Source of the DNA: Chaenocephalus aceratus
Taxonomy: Eukaryota; Chordata; Actinopteri; Perciformes; Channichthyidae
Reading direction: 5' to 3'
DNA: 64,000 nt
Assembly (NCBI GenBank): GCA_023974075.1
Contig: JAMFTG010000156.1
Span: 200,556 to 264,555, forward strand
Part shown: positions 36,401-46,487 of the stretch, piece by piece
How positions within the stretch are numbered: the first letter of the stretch is position 1
How the letters are laid out: each line of letters starts with the position of its first letter
Notes under the pieces: generated by a model
The model's database searches: none
Told to the model about the DNA's origin: nothing
Seen by the model: only the letters and a program-made list of their open reading frames with translations
Made by a program: the position numbers and the translations under genes

Positions 36401-37271
36401 TTAGCCTGAAAACCTTCAACACAAAACATATTTTCATTCATTTTAGGCAAACAAACATTTCAATAAAAAACATGCCATCCTTTAACAAGCACTTTCTTTC
36501 CTGCTCCATAACCAAGTAACAATTCAACTTAACATCTAATCAAAAGTAACTGCATCTCAACAAAGGCCATTCTATTCCAGCATCTTGTGTTGGCTTCCTA
36601 CTTACGACTAGAAAATAATACATGTAATCAAACCAGACTAATGCATCCACACATATCACCTGCAGCCTCTCCTCCCTCCTCTCCTCTCCTCTCCTCTCCT
36701 CTCCCTCCTCTCCTCTCCTCTCCTCTCCATGACATGTCCTCTCCTCTCCATGACATGTCCTCTCCTCTCCTCTCCTCTCCATGACATGTCCTCTCCTCTC
36801 CTCTCCTCTCCATGACATGTCCTCTCCTCTCCTCTCCTCTCCTCTCATGATCCTCTCCTCTCCTCTCCTCTCCCTCTCCTCCTCCTCTCCTCTCCTCTCC
36901 TCTCCTCTCCTCTCCTCTCCTCTCCTGTTCCTCAGGTGTGCTGCATTTAGCTCATTAAATCGGAAGCTCACTTCCTTTGAGCCACCTCTCAGTGGAACCA
37001 CACCCTAGGCTCCCTGTCTCCACCTGCTGGACTGGAGCCATTTCCTCAAGCTCTGACAAAACATTATTATTAACCCATGTATATATTTTATATACGGTAT
37101 ATTATGATTCTGTACATGCATATATGTATATATTTACGTATTTGTATTAGATTGTTGTACCTAATGTATTAATTCAATATACATGTACTTAAAGTATGCA
37201 TGCAAGTTAGATGATTTATGTCTATAGTTGTTACTCTGTGTATCTGTCCCAGGCCTGTCCCCATGAAGCCC

Positions 37272-37305
<34 letters not shown>

Positions 37306-40280
37306 TCGTGTGCGAGGATCACGAGGAGGAGAGGATCAACATCTACTGCCTCTCCTGTGAGACGCCCACCTGCTCCATGTGCAAAGTGTTCGGGAAACAC
37401 AAAGCGTGCGACGTGGCTCCGCTCAGCAGCGTCTACCTGAGGCAGAAGGTAGGCTTCTTTCATGACGACATGTTTCAAAGGACTCAAGGCTGCAGAGTAG
37501 AAATGGCCAGGACATCCTTCTGACCTGAGCTCCTCCAACAATGCAACATATACAAATACAAAGTAGTGCAAAAAGTCCACATACATGTCAATAGAATGTA
37601 CAAGAACAGAATATGAAATTAAATAATGTAATTTAAGACTCAATTAAATAGGGTTTATTGCCATGTCATTTTATAACCAGTCACCACAGCTTCACAATCT
37701 TTAATACGCTTCTCTTTGTTCTCCGCGTCTCATCATATCACTCCGAATGACTTCAATTCAGTGTTTAAGAATGAAAATAGTAACTTAACTTTAAACCTTA
37801 CATTTCGAAGTTGTGTAAAAACTGTTAGATGTTTTATTTGACTTTCTAAAACAGATGATGGCCTTTATCTGGGGTTTAGTCCGGCAGTGGCTCAGTTAGT
37901 AGAGCTTGGACTGGGATCCGTAGAGTCACCGGTTCAAGTCCCCGAACAGACCTACATATGGAGTGTGGACTGCTACTTGGAGAGGTCCCAGTTTGCCCTG
38001 CCGTGGTGCCCTTGAGCAAGGCACCGGACACTCCCATTGCTCCCTGGGCGCTGTACACTAGCTGCCCACTGCTCCTAGTACTACACTCCTGGTATACGAT
38101 GGGTTAAAAGCAGAGAGCACATGTCACTGTGTGCTCTGCATGTGTGACCATTACAGAGGGGTTCATCCCTTCAATTCTATCTATCTATCTATCTAGTGAT
38201 GCTTTCCCAGGATGCACTTTGACTTACACCCAGTGCAAATGCAAGCACAGCGTGGTGGAAGAAGTATCTATTTGTTCTAATTAGGGCTGTCAAACGATTA
38301 CAATTTGTAATCAGATTAATCACAGCTTAAAAATTTATTAATCAGATTAATCACCATTCGAACTATGTCCAACATATGCCATTTCTTTATGTATATTGTT
38401 GGGAATGGAAAGATAAATGAAAGAAGGCGGATATATCCATTTAACACAGTATGGATGTTTATTATAACATTTTTCTGCGTGTCAACATGAAAGACAACCC
38501 ACACACCTATCAATCATCACACCGTGGGGTCTTAGTTCATTACGTGTTGATTTCTATCAACAAGTAGTACAATACAAGTAGTATTTAATATATTCATTGC
38601 TATCCGGATGTTAAGAGCATTCCATGGAATATAACAAGTGTTTCTGAAGTGAATTACCCACCCCACCTTTAAGTAAAAGTGAAGAAAGATTATCAGCAAA
38701 ACGTTCTTTAACTACCTAAAGTCAAAGTAGAAGACGTTTGCCTCATTAGCTATGAATGATTCTCTATGTCGGGGTATTTTCATATTGTTAATATTTCTGC
38801 ATCAATCATAATTTGTCTGGTGTAGAAAAAACAAAGATTCACTGAATATTCATGTGATGGGAGGCGTGTGGCGCAGTGGCGGTGCGTTGCTGTTGGGGTC
38901 AGGTTCAAACCCCACTGCAGTCAGCATGTCGTTGTGTGAGACACTGTCCACAGTACTGAGTCATGTCATGTAATCGGATTTTCTTTCTTAACTGTGTGTA
39001 ATGAAAATACACTTTGTTTCCTCTTAAGAAGCTGTGGAGTAGAAGTGGAACATAGCATAACATGGAAAACCGAAGAAATATACTTTGATTATACTTGAAT
39101 AAATGACTACTTTGACCCACCAATAAACGCTGTCTGTAAACACTGGAAACAGCGTTCATGGTGATGCCAGACGGTGTTTTAATAACTAGCATGAAACATA
39201 CCACATTATTGACTGATGCTCGGTCGCTCAGAGACCTCGGTCAGGCAGCGGCTTGGTGACGCAGCGTCAGCAGCATGTTTGCTATGGAGCAGTCGGCCTC
39301 TCGATCTCTCACTCTGTCTCTGAATCGCTCGTCTGAGATTCAGAGCACAAGAGGAAAGTTGTCCTCCTCCGTCTTCATGCAAAGGTTAAGGTGGAAAACA
39401 AAAGTTGCTGCTCTAATTTAATCATGGCCTGCAGAGAGGATGAGTGCGACTGCTACGAACAGTTTGAATGACGCTGAAGTTATAACACAGTATTAAAAGA
39501 TTCTCCTGACAGACGGTGACTCAGGGTATTGTGTTTGAGGGTTTCTCTTTGGAAAGTACTGATGGTGCATTCCTCTGCCAATACTGCACAGTCTTCTACA
39601 TGTGTGTGTTTATTTATTTATTTATTTATTTATAGAAGGACCATGGATACAAAAACATTAATCTCAGCAAAGAGAAGAGATGCAATATGCCAGATTATAG
39701 CTAATAGCTCGTTTCCATCTGTGGTCTTAAAAGAGAAAACATTTCTGAATCTGCAAAAGAAATACATATCTAAGGTAAGGAGTCTGATTGGTCGAAGTCT
39801 TGATTTGTGAATAAAACCCAAAATGTCCAGTAATATTAGGAATTTGCTGAAAGAGAAACTGTATCTGCGACCGATCAGGTTTCCAGGGTTACCATTTAGT
39901 ACATGAGAGATTTCACAATTAAATGGTGGAAAAGGTTTTGGAAAATGGAAAGGTTTTATTAATCACATTTCACCAACACGACTCAAAGAAAAGGAAAGGT
40001 TATAATCAAATGGAACTCAGCCAAAACAACAACAGAGGAAATATTAGCTCTCAGATGTTGATTACATGTCGTGATGTTGTTGTTGTTGTTGTTGTTGTGG
40101 ATGTTTGCAGACGGACCTGAGCGACGGCATCGCCATGTTGGTGGCCAACAACGATCACATCCAGACTCTCATCTCGGAGATGGAAGAGATGTGCTGCTGG
40201 TGTGGAGGTCAGACACACACACGCACACACACACACACACACACACGCGCACACACACATGCACACACACGCACACACAC

Positions 40281-40331
<51 letters not shown>

Positions 40332-40493
40332 AACACACACACACACACACACACGCACACCACACACACACACACACACAGACACACACACACGCAAACA
40401 CATGCAAACAAACACACGCACACACACACACACCACACACGCACACACACACGCACACGCACACACACACACACACACCCACACACGCAAACA

Positions 40494-40552
<59 letters not shown>

Positions 40553-41066
40553 TGCACCTTACTGTCTTTCATTTTGGTTTTTATATTTGCACTTTTCCAA
40601 CTCTGAATCAAAATGTGTTTCATTGTATATCATCTATGAAAGAGATGAGCATGCTCAAAGCAGTTTGATAATGAGCATGCTTATCTCATGAAAGAGATGA
40701 GCATGCTCAAAGTAGGTTGATAACGAGTATGCAAGCAGACGAACAGGTTATTATGAAAAAGTTTATAATTGTATTCCTGAATAATAACCCGTGTGCTGCG
40801 TCGCCTCAGGAGAACGGTCAGCGCCAGAGGGAGCGTCTGGAGGAGCGCTTCGAGGCTCTGGTGAACATCCTGGACGAGAGGAAGCAGGACCTGGTGGGGC
40901 TGATCTCCAAACGTCACGACGACACACTGAGGAGCCTCCGCTCTCTGATTGGTCGACACAGCGAGCAGCTGGAGGCCGCCGTCGCTCTGCTGGAGGCCGC
41001 CAATCCAATCAATGGAGGAGCCACACATGCCTCTGTTCATACAGGTGTGTGTGTGTGTGTGTGTGT

Positions 41067-41118
<52 letters not shown>

Positions 41119-41125
41119 TGATACT

Positions 41126-41192
<67 letters not shown>

Positions 41193-41196
41193 TGTG

Positions 41197-41243
<47 letters not shown>

Positions 41244-41279
41244 TACTCTAGGTGTGTGTGTGCGTGTGTGTGTGTGTGT

Positions 41280-41351
<72 letters not shown>

Positions 41352-41560
41352 GGGGGGTGGTGATACTCTAGTGTGTGTGTGTGTGTGGTGTGTGTGTGTG
41401 TGTGTGTGGTGTGGGTGGGGTGTGGGTGTGGGTGTGGGTGGTGTGTGTGTAGCAGGCAGTAAACACCAGGAAGTATTTCTTAAAATGTAATAACGTTATT
41501 TTTTGTATCATGGAATGTCTGAAGTGGGATTCATTGTCTCTCCTCTCTCTCTCCCTCTCT

Positions 41561-41604
<44 letters not shown>

Positions 41605-41625
41605 TCCTCTCGTCTCCTCTCTCTC

Positions 41626-41673
<48 letters not shown>

Positions 41674-42000
41674 TCTTCACTCTCACAGAGCGCTGAAGTC
41701 CCTTCTAGAAAAGTAAGTCAAGTTTGTGACGAAGCTCTGAGTCTGCATCTAGGGATCAGGGCCGATTTAATAATAATAGTGTACGATGATCTTAATAAAC
41801 TAAATCTTACATTAATGGTGTGTGTGTGTGTGGTGTGTGTGGTGTGTGTGTGTGTGTCAGGATGGCGGTGACAAGCCTCTCACTTGGAGCGTCCTGAGGT
41901 CCGGTTTGAGAGTGCGAGTCACTTTGTTCTCGATACAGACGACCTCGCTGAGCTGCTGAGGAACATCCACTTCTCCTCCGGTAACACATCCCTCACTAAA

Positions 42001-42035
<35 letters not shown>

Positions 42036-43004
42036 CATGTGACCTCAGAAACACTGTGATCAAGGAAATGAAAACATTACATTATAATGGCTACTTTTAA
42101 TTTAACTTCTATGATTTGTGTAGTAACTTAGTAATCTCAAGCACTGCTATACCTTTTAAGTCTTTTCAAACATTTTCTGACTTTTTTATTTCATACTATT
42201 ACTTGTTACTATTTATTTTTTTTTTACAATTTTCTAATCACGGTCTATGCCTTTTTTTTTTAATTGGATGAAAAACCTTAATATTACAGAGCCCCCTAGG
42301 GGACATGGAGAAGAATTTTTTTTTAATACAAATAAGTTTTGCTGTCAATAACTCTGAGTGTTCTCTTGAGGTGTCTTCACTTATGTGAAACCCTTTATAT
42401 ATACAGTCTATGTGTGAAACCCGTGCCTATTGCCAAGCACTGATGTTATATCTTTATATTTAAGGCCAAGCTCAAAGTCAAATCGATGAACCACTCCATT
42501 GTTGTGGTTTCTGTGTTGCCGTAGCAGCCGAACTGACCAGGAAGTACTAAATGAAAAGTATTACGAGATTTTTTCAAATTATTATTATTTTTCTTCTCCA
42601 TGTCCCCTAGGGGGCTCCGTATAATATAACATTTTTCGACATGAGAAATAATAATACTATACCGTATACTTTCTAATTTATCTACATACTTCTCCGATAT
42701 ACTATACTATTACTTTTCTCATATGTTTGACAAACTGTACCATGACTTTTTTGACAAAAATATTTTCCAACATAGTATACTGTACTATGACTTTTTGTGC
42801 GACATACTTTACTATTACTTTTTAGAAATATTTTTAACACAACTTCTTTGCATATTATTGTATGACTACAGCCCGGCTCATAGGCTGCGACAAAGAAGGG
42901 AGACAAGACAAGTTTAAGTGTAACAATCGGGCATATTTATTTACAATAGAACAAAACCAAAGGACTGAAGAAACCTAAACAGACGTGGGAGTCATTTATC
43001 AGTA

Positions 43005-43085
<81 letters not shown>

Positions 43086-43092
43086 TGTTTTG

Positions 43093-43157
<65 letters not shown>

Positions 43158-43209
43158 TTTAGGTGTGGGAGATGATGGAGAAGAAGATCATGAAGAAAGA
43201 GAAGAGTAA
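31683..43209 (+). CDS. trim54: Muscle RING-finger protein 3 (gene span, eight coding exons)
   Basis: TRIM54 is a sarcomere- and microtubule-associated E3 ubiquitin ligase of striated muscle. Exons: 31683-31802, 33251-33437, 37253-37448, 40111-40207, 40810-41044, 41689-41712, 41861-41980, 43163-43209. Domain order: RING ([20 protein letters not shown]), MuRF linker, B-box 2, coiled coil, COS box, acidic tail ending in TAA. NPLWQSR and SDGIAMLVA point to TRIM54 rather than TRIM55 or TRIM63. The 96, 234 and 23-nt coiled-coil exon sizes expected of TRIM genes are each exceeded by one base here. In all, about seven single-base indels break the frame in exons 2, 4, 5, 6 and 7, although amino-acid similarity continues on both sides. 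Oddities: a 10-Ser run inside the RING loop and a 10-Gln run before the B-box. Location beside dnajc5g matches human 2p23. Confidence 0.9.
32124..32474. mobile_element. TTAA-flanked MITE (GGTGGGGTAGG family), copy c
   Basis: TTAAAGGTGGGGTAGGTAAG to ACGTACCTACCCCACCTTTAA-type end, with CCGGCTCGAGA and its inverse inside. In trim54 intron 1. Confidence 0.88.
32475..33250. other. Trim54 intron 1 remainder
   Basis: AT-rich DNA with AGTAAAAGTACTTCC-like pieces at 32990-33125 that recall the ACTTGAGTAAA dispersed repeat. No coding signal. Confidence 0.5.
33251..33437 (+). CDS. trim54: trim54 exon 2 (second half of RING), three indels
   Basis: SSNPLWQSR, a 10-Ser run, then [19 protein letters not shown]. 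After this the literal frame reads [19 protein letters not shown]. Shifting frame around TACGG|GTCTGCAGAGGAAC restores GLQRN, and again after CTGGAC restores YRQQEASR. These match the GLQRNLLVENI..YKQE region of MuRFs. With one insertion and two deletions corrected, the exon leaves phase 2 as exon 3 needs. Donor CAG|GTGTGT. Confidence 0.85.
33444..33496. repeat. (GT)n microsatellite at the exon 2 donor
   Basis: A GT run begins within a few bases of the exon 2 donor, so several alternative GT donors are present. Confidence 0.95.
34003..34222 (+). mobile_element. tRNA-derived SINE
   Basis: GACGAGTGGCGCAGTGGGC (A-box) and CCAGTTCGAAACCC (B-box), a conserved body with GTCCTTGGGCCAGACACTTC, and an ATTATTATT tail. 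In trim54 intron 2. Confidence 0.8.
34960..35725. repeat. AGGACAGA-based minisatellite
   Basis: Higher-order units of about 35-40 bp built from AGGACAGA, AGGATATAGG and AAAGAGAGA. The minus-strand Ser/Leu/Pro frame through it is an artefact. Confidence 0.95.
35740..36655. other. Trim54 intron 2, nothing recognised
   Basis: AT-rich intron DNA without coding or repeat signals. Confidence 0.5.
36664..36925. repeat. (TCCTC)n pentanucleotide repeat with CATGACATGTC spacers
   Basis: TCCTCTCCTC runs are broken by CATGACATGTC at about 36728, 36749, 36780 and 36811. Confidence 0.95.
37253..37448 (+). CDS. trim54: trim54 exon 3 (poly-Gln linker and B-box)
   Basis: Acceptor TGTCCCAG. PVPMKPE is followed by 10 Gln (all CAG). 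B-box 2 then reads [18 protein letters not shown] and [17 protein letters not shown], with the zinc-binding Cys and His present, then [11 protein letters not shown]. It needs phase 2 from exon 2 and ends in phase 0 at AAG|GTAGGC. Confidence 0.93.
37878..38205 (+). mobile_element. tRNA-derived SINE with TCTA tail
   Basis: CGGCAGTGGCTCAGTTAGTA (A-box), CGGTTCAAGTCCCC (B-box), a body with CCCTTGAGCAAGGCACCGG, and a terminal (TCTA)n. In trim54 intron 3; same family as 1086-1542. Confidence 0.88.
38582..38672. mobile_element. Truncated TTAA MITE (GGTGGGGTAGG family), copy d
   Basis: Only the right part remains: TTCATTGCTATCCGGATGTT and GAATTACCCACCCCACC, ending in TTTAA. Confidence 0.75.
38866..38975 (+). 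mobile_element. Partial tRNA-derived SINE
   Basis: GTGTGGCGCAGTGGCGGTGC and AGGTTCAAACCCCACTGCAG resemble the SINE at 30620-30712; its 3' body is reduced. Confidence 0.7.
39605..39700. repeat. Dispersed repeat with (TTTA)n head
   Basis: TTTATTTATTTATTTATAGA then AGGACCATGGATACAAAAAC; the same family as 8600-8705. Confidence 0.45.
40111..40207 (+). CDS. trim54: trim54 exon 4 (coiled-coil start), one surplus base
   Basis: [20 protein letters not shown] and ISEMEEMC match the post-B-box region of TRIM54. The exon is 97 nt; the equivalent TRIM coiled-coil exon is typically 96 nt, and phase 0 is required for exon 5. The surplus base lies near the end, after GAGATGTGCTGC. Donor GAG|GTCAGA. Confidence 0.88.
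40207..40552. repeat. (CA)n microsatellite, about 340 bp
   Basis: Begins within ten bases of the exon 4 donor. Confidence 0.97.
40810..41044 (+). CDS. trim54: trim54 exon 5 (coiled coil), one surplus base
   Basis: [20 protein letters not shown] and [18 protein letters not shown] form the coiled coil. Literally read the end is [11 protein letters not shown]; dropping one A in GCCGCCAATCC gives [15 protein letters not shown], matching the AIQSMEEP motif of MuRFs and an exit in phase 0. Corrected length 234 nt. Acceptor GCCTCAG, donor CAG|GTGTGT. Confidence 0.92.
41045..41450. repeat. (GT)n microsatellite with GATACTCTAG interruptions
   Basis: Begins directly at the exon 5 donor; the unit GATACTCTAG recurs at about 41120, 41241 and 41362, showing amplification of a larger block. 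Confidence 0.95.
41540..41680. repeat. (CT)n microsatellite before trim54 exon 6
   Basis: CT runs with CTCC variants form an exceptionally long polypyrimidine tract ending close to the exon 6 acceptor. Confidence 0.95.
41689..41712 (+). CDS. trim54: trim54 exon 6 (23-24 nt micro-exon)
   Basis: From 41690 it encodes ALKSLLEK in 23 nt, the size of the small coiled-coil exon common to TRIM genes, paralleling AKELINK in TRIM54. The acceptor CACAG is followed by one extra A. Donor AA|GTAAGT. Confidence 0.7.
41861..41980 (+). CDS. trim54: trim54 exon 7 (COS box), one surplus base
   Basis: MAVTSLS, then with one base removed near [26 protein letters not shown] and [14 protein letters not shown]. 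This matches the RPEPGYES...EHVAEMLRTIDF region that forms the microtubule-binding COS box. The literal frame stops at TGA after GAS. The corrected phase 2 to 1 fits both neighbours. Confidence 0.85.
41981..43006. other. Trim54 intron 7
   Basis: A short CA run at 42002-42032, and CCCCTAGGGGACATGGAGAA (42292) with its inverse TTCTCCATGTCCCCTAGGGG (42595), suggesting a foldback element of about 320 bp. No coding signal. Confidence 0.55.
43007..43157. repeat. (GT)n microsatellite before trim54 exon 8
   Basis: GT run directly upstream of the last exon acceptor; its duplicated counterpart near 59240 hosts a large foldback insertion. Confidence 0.97.
43163..43209 (+). CDS. trim54: trim54 exon 8 (acidic tail and stop)
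   Basis: Acceptor TCTTTAG. Joined in phase 1 it encodes [15 protein letters not shown] then TAA, the acidic tail typical of MuRF C-termini. A decayed duplicate without these codons is at 59243-59545. Confidence 0.9.
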
Positions 43210-43612
43210 AAACCTCTGCTGGAGATTTTCAGAACATTTGTTTAAGAATGATTTGATATCCTGTGAGGGCGTAACGGGAGCGAAGCACACGGTGTGAATC
43301 TCCCTGTTGATCTGTTTTGATGAATTATTATGGAGTGTATTTCACCGGGGCTTCGTGGTGTTTGATTTAAAATGTCTGACTCCTCACATCTGTCACCAGC
43401 GTAGGGAGGAGGTAACTGGTGAATATTTGATACATAGTTGTATGTGTAGTAACAAACACACATTACACTACATAACCTTATCTATACGTTTAAGGTAAAA
43501 CCTATCAAAGGTGTCATACATAATAATCTAATACAAGTAAATGTAACCACTACTACAGTGCAACAAAACAGGAAGATTAAATGTGGACTCACATAAGATC
43601 TCACATAAGCTC

Positions 43613-44533
43613 AGCGGTTCCCAACCTTTTTCAACTCAGGGCCCGCTGAAGAATCAAAAATGTTTTCGGGGCCCACATTCAACCATATAAACAATACTGA
43701 GGCTGAATAAGGTTCTGATTGGTCAATTCAGAACATGTGACACATTGTAAATCCAGAAGAACAGACCGCTGTCAAGGACTGTGATGACCGTTGCTAAGGA
43801 CTGTAATGACCGTTGCTAAGGACTGTGATGACCGTTGCTAAGGACTGTGATGACCGTTGCTAAGGACTGTGATGACCGTTGCTAAGGACTGTGATGACCG
43901 TTGCTAGGACTGTGATGACGTTAGACTGTGATGAGCGTTGCTAAGGAGGATCAAGAAAGAGAAAGGAAAATAGGTTAAAATAAAAAAAAATCTTTATAAT
44001 GAAAATGTTTCCACACAAATCTTAATGTTTTGAAAATTATTTGGTGACAAATATTGAATTTACATTTACACCCTTTAATATTTTATTTGGCCTTTTAGAT
44101 GAAGACCACACACAGTTCTTCTGGCTAAAATACATATTTTTAAAAGTCAATCAAGGATTAATCTTAATTTAAGGTGTTTGAAGAGTAGATTAAAAAAATG
44201 ATTGCCACAAAAGATTTAAGGCTCATATCACACCGTGAAATGGGAAAGAATTAGCTCTAACGAAGAGTGGGATTAAAGGAACAATAAATATGCCATGTTG
44301 TGTTTTGGTGGTATTTGGTTGTCAACCTATTTTTGTTTGTGAAATGTTGAAGTGATCCTACTGACTGTATCTTTATTTCTTCTGTTTTTGTTTTGTTTTT
44401 GTCTGAGATGGGAATGTCATCTCCTATATATTATTGGTATGTCCATGTTTGTGTCTCAAGCCTGTACAAAATATAAAAAATACAAAAAAAAGGAAATACA
44501 AATATTTGCCTTCAGGTTGGGACCCGCTGCTCT
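43613..44533. mobile_element. hAT-like MITE with CAGCGGTTCCCAACC ends
   Basis: CAGCGGTTCCCAACCTTTTT on the left and AGGTTGGGACCCGCTG on the right. The interior includes a 22-bp tandem repeat and a segment (TCTGATTGGTCAATTCAGAA) that recurs inverted near 17745. No clear target duplication. Confidence 0.75.
43776..43945. repeat. 22-bp tandem repeat, about 8 copies
   Basis: GGACTGTGATGACCGTTGCT plus AA, with the last copies shortened. A related GTCCTTGACAGCGGTCCTGT segment occurs near 17695. Confidence 0.9.
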
Positions 44534-45124
44534 AGCATCTAAAGCAGGGATGGGCAAATGGCGGGCCCCACCTCCTCTTTTTGCGGCTCTCAGATTAATT
44601 TATAACGTAATTCTTAAAATAAAAAAGTTGTGTTTGTTTCCCGGGGAAACACTCACATTAAAACATCGGCTGTTGTTATGCCTGCTGTGACGGTAAGTTA
44701 CCGCTTGTAATTAAAGGAGGGAGGGGAGCAGCGCTGAGGAACAGCAGAGTGCGGGTTGACAGCATGCTGTGTTGAGATTCCCCTAAGACCTCTACTGCCA
44801 TGTCCTGTGAATATTAGTCAGCAGAGGAAACACTGACACCTGGTGGCAGTCTTGCTGGTTTTCACACACAAGCTGTCACAAACACAACATATTAGAGACT
44901 CAGAAGTTTGTTAACGTCAAGACTAGACATTCTATAACATGTATACCATGTAAAGCCATAATCAGACAATTGAAATGTAATAAGAAAACCATCATTACAT
45001 TACGAATCTTATACCTGTAGTTGTTCACATACACAAGGAGTCTCGCAAACCTCAATATGTTTCTAGTTAAATCCATTTAAAATGTAAAAATAATTACATT
45101 TCATACTTTGATTGATTTGTGAAT

Positions 45125-45375
45125 GAGATTGATCTGGGGCGGTTGCTGCTCAGTGGGTAGTGCGCTCATCTTCAGATCAGGGGGCACCGGTTCAATCCCG
45201 CCTTGACAGCCTCGCAGTAAGCATGCCGCTGTGTCCTTGGGCAAGACATGTCCACAGTATTGAATGGAATGAAACCGGATGATGAGTGAAAGTATTGTAA
45301 GGATAAAAGTGTCCCGTAACATAATGTAAAGCGTCTTTGAGCACCGGGAAAAGCGCTATACAAATACCATGTATT
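45125..45375 (+). mobile_element. tRNA-derived SINE
   Basis: CTCAGTGGGTAGTGCGCTCA (A-box), CACCGGTTCAATCCCG (B-box), GTGTCCTTGGGCAAGACAT and AAGCGCTATACAAATACCAT near the 3' end. Confidence 0.82.
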
Positions 45376-45756
45376 ATTTATTATCAGACATAAGTATTTA
45401 ATCCCTGTTGTAAATTTGCCCACTTACAACAGTCTATAATTGTAATGGTAGGTTTATATAAACGGTGAGAGTACAGATGTAGCGCTTCGTTTCAGACGCC
45501 TACCCGTGCGGGTCCGTGATCGGCACGGGGTGGGCCCCTGCTGAAAAGGAAAACCCCCCCGCAGGACTCGAAACGCCCCCTTGATAAATACATTTAATTA
45601 TAATGAAACCAGCAGCAATGGATCATGGATCCACCAGGGGGAGCCGTGAAAAGCTGCCACACTGGAACTCATGTGAAATAAACAGCTGATCTACATCAAA
45701 AATGAAATCCAGAAATTTACATTATATAAAAGATAAAAATGTATTTGCATTAAAAT

Positions 45757-45885
45757 GTTACCACCGTCAAGCATGGAGGTGGAAACATTATGCTTTGGGG
45801 GTGTTTCTCTGCTAAGGAGACAGGACGACTTCCCTGCGTCGAGGAGAGGATGTACGGGCCATGTGCCGTGAATAATTATCAGAAT
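45757..45885 (+). pseudogene. Tc1/mariner transposase fragment
   Basis: The plus strand reads [20 protein letters not shown] then [11 protein letters not shown], the well-known [16 protein letters not shown] block of Tc1 transposases. No other transposase motif or inverted terminal repeat is visible nearby, so only a small relic remains. Confidence 0.85.
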
Positions 45886-46131
45886 CTTAACAATTTAAGC
45901 CCCCCCCCCCCCCCCTCCTCTTTTATCTTTAATTGTATTAATTAATCTGTTCTGTCCTGTTTTTCATTCTCACCCTGTTGCTGTTAAACTACTGAATTTC
46001 CCCACGGGGATTAATAACGGTCCATCGTATCTTATCTTACTTTAAGAACTTACCTGATGTTTTGAGAATGTCATATTAGGAAAAACGATACAAGGAAATA
46101 CACATGCACTCTTGAAAGGCTAATACGCCAC

Positions 46132-46137
46132 TTTATT
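46132..46137 (-). promoter_or_regulatory. Putative polyadenylation signal of Ig receptor A
   Basis: AATAAA on the minus strand 240 nt after the stop codon. The same motif is at 60141-60146 in the duplicated copy, in otherwise similar 3' flanks. Confidence 0.55.
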
Positions 46138-46376
46138 CAGTAAAATACAAAACAATCAAATGTGCGGAAGAAAAAGCAATACTCTTTAAAACAGTAATAA
46201 AAAAGGCAGAATACATTTTATGAAACCTTCATTGTGTCCACACTGTAAGTAGGCTATTTAGAATATAGTAAATCTCCAACATGTCTGCCGCTTTTTCACG
46301 GTCCACCTCCAGAGGGACTCGCATGTTTTGCTGTCCTCTCACTTTGATGCAATTAAGCCAAAAACAACTGTATTAT

Positions 46377-46487
46377 TTATTTCTCTCGATTTGTTGATGG
46401 TGGCGTAGAGGAGGTAGCAGAGGAAGAGGGAGCTCTCACAGTGCTGTAGGTCACGGCTTGATCTTCATCATCATCATGAAGGTGAGC
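46377..46487 (-). CDS. Ig receptor A last exon (ITIM tail)
   Basis: AHLHDDDEDQAVTYSTVRAP then SSSATSSTPPSTNREK and TAA. VTYSTV fits the ITIM consensus. Compared with the duplicate at 60477-60671, missing bases shift the frame so that the second ITIM (LLYATV there) is read as SSTPPST. A further one-base difference brings the frame back to the same TAA. Confidence 0.88.
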   Translation of the reverse strand, partial: AHLHDDDEDQAVTYSTVRAPSSSATSSTPPSTNREK

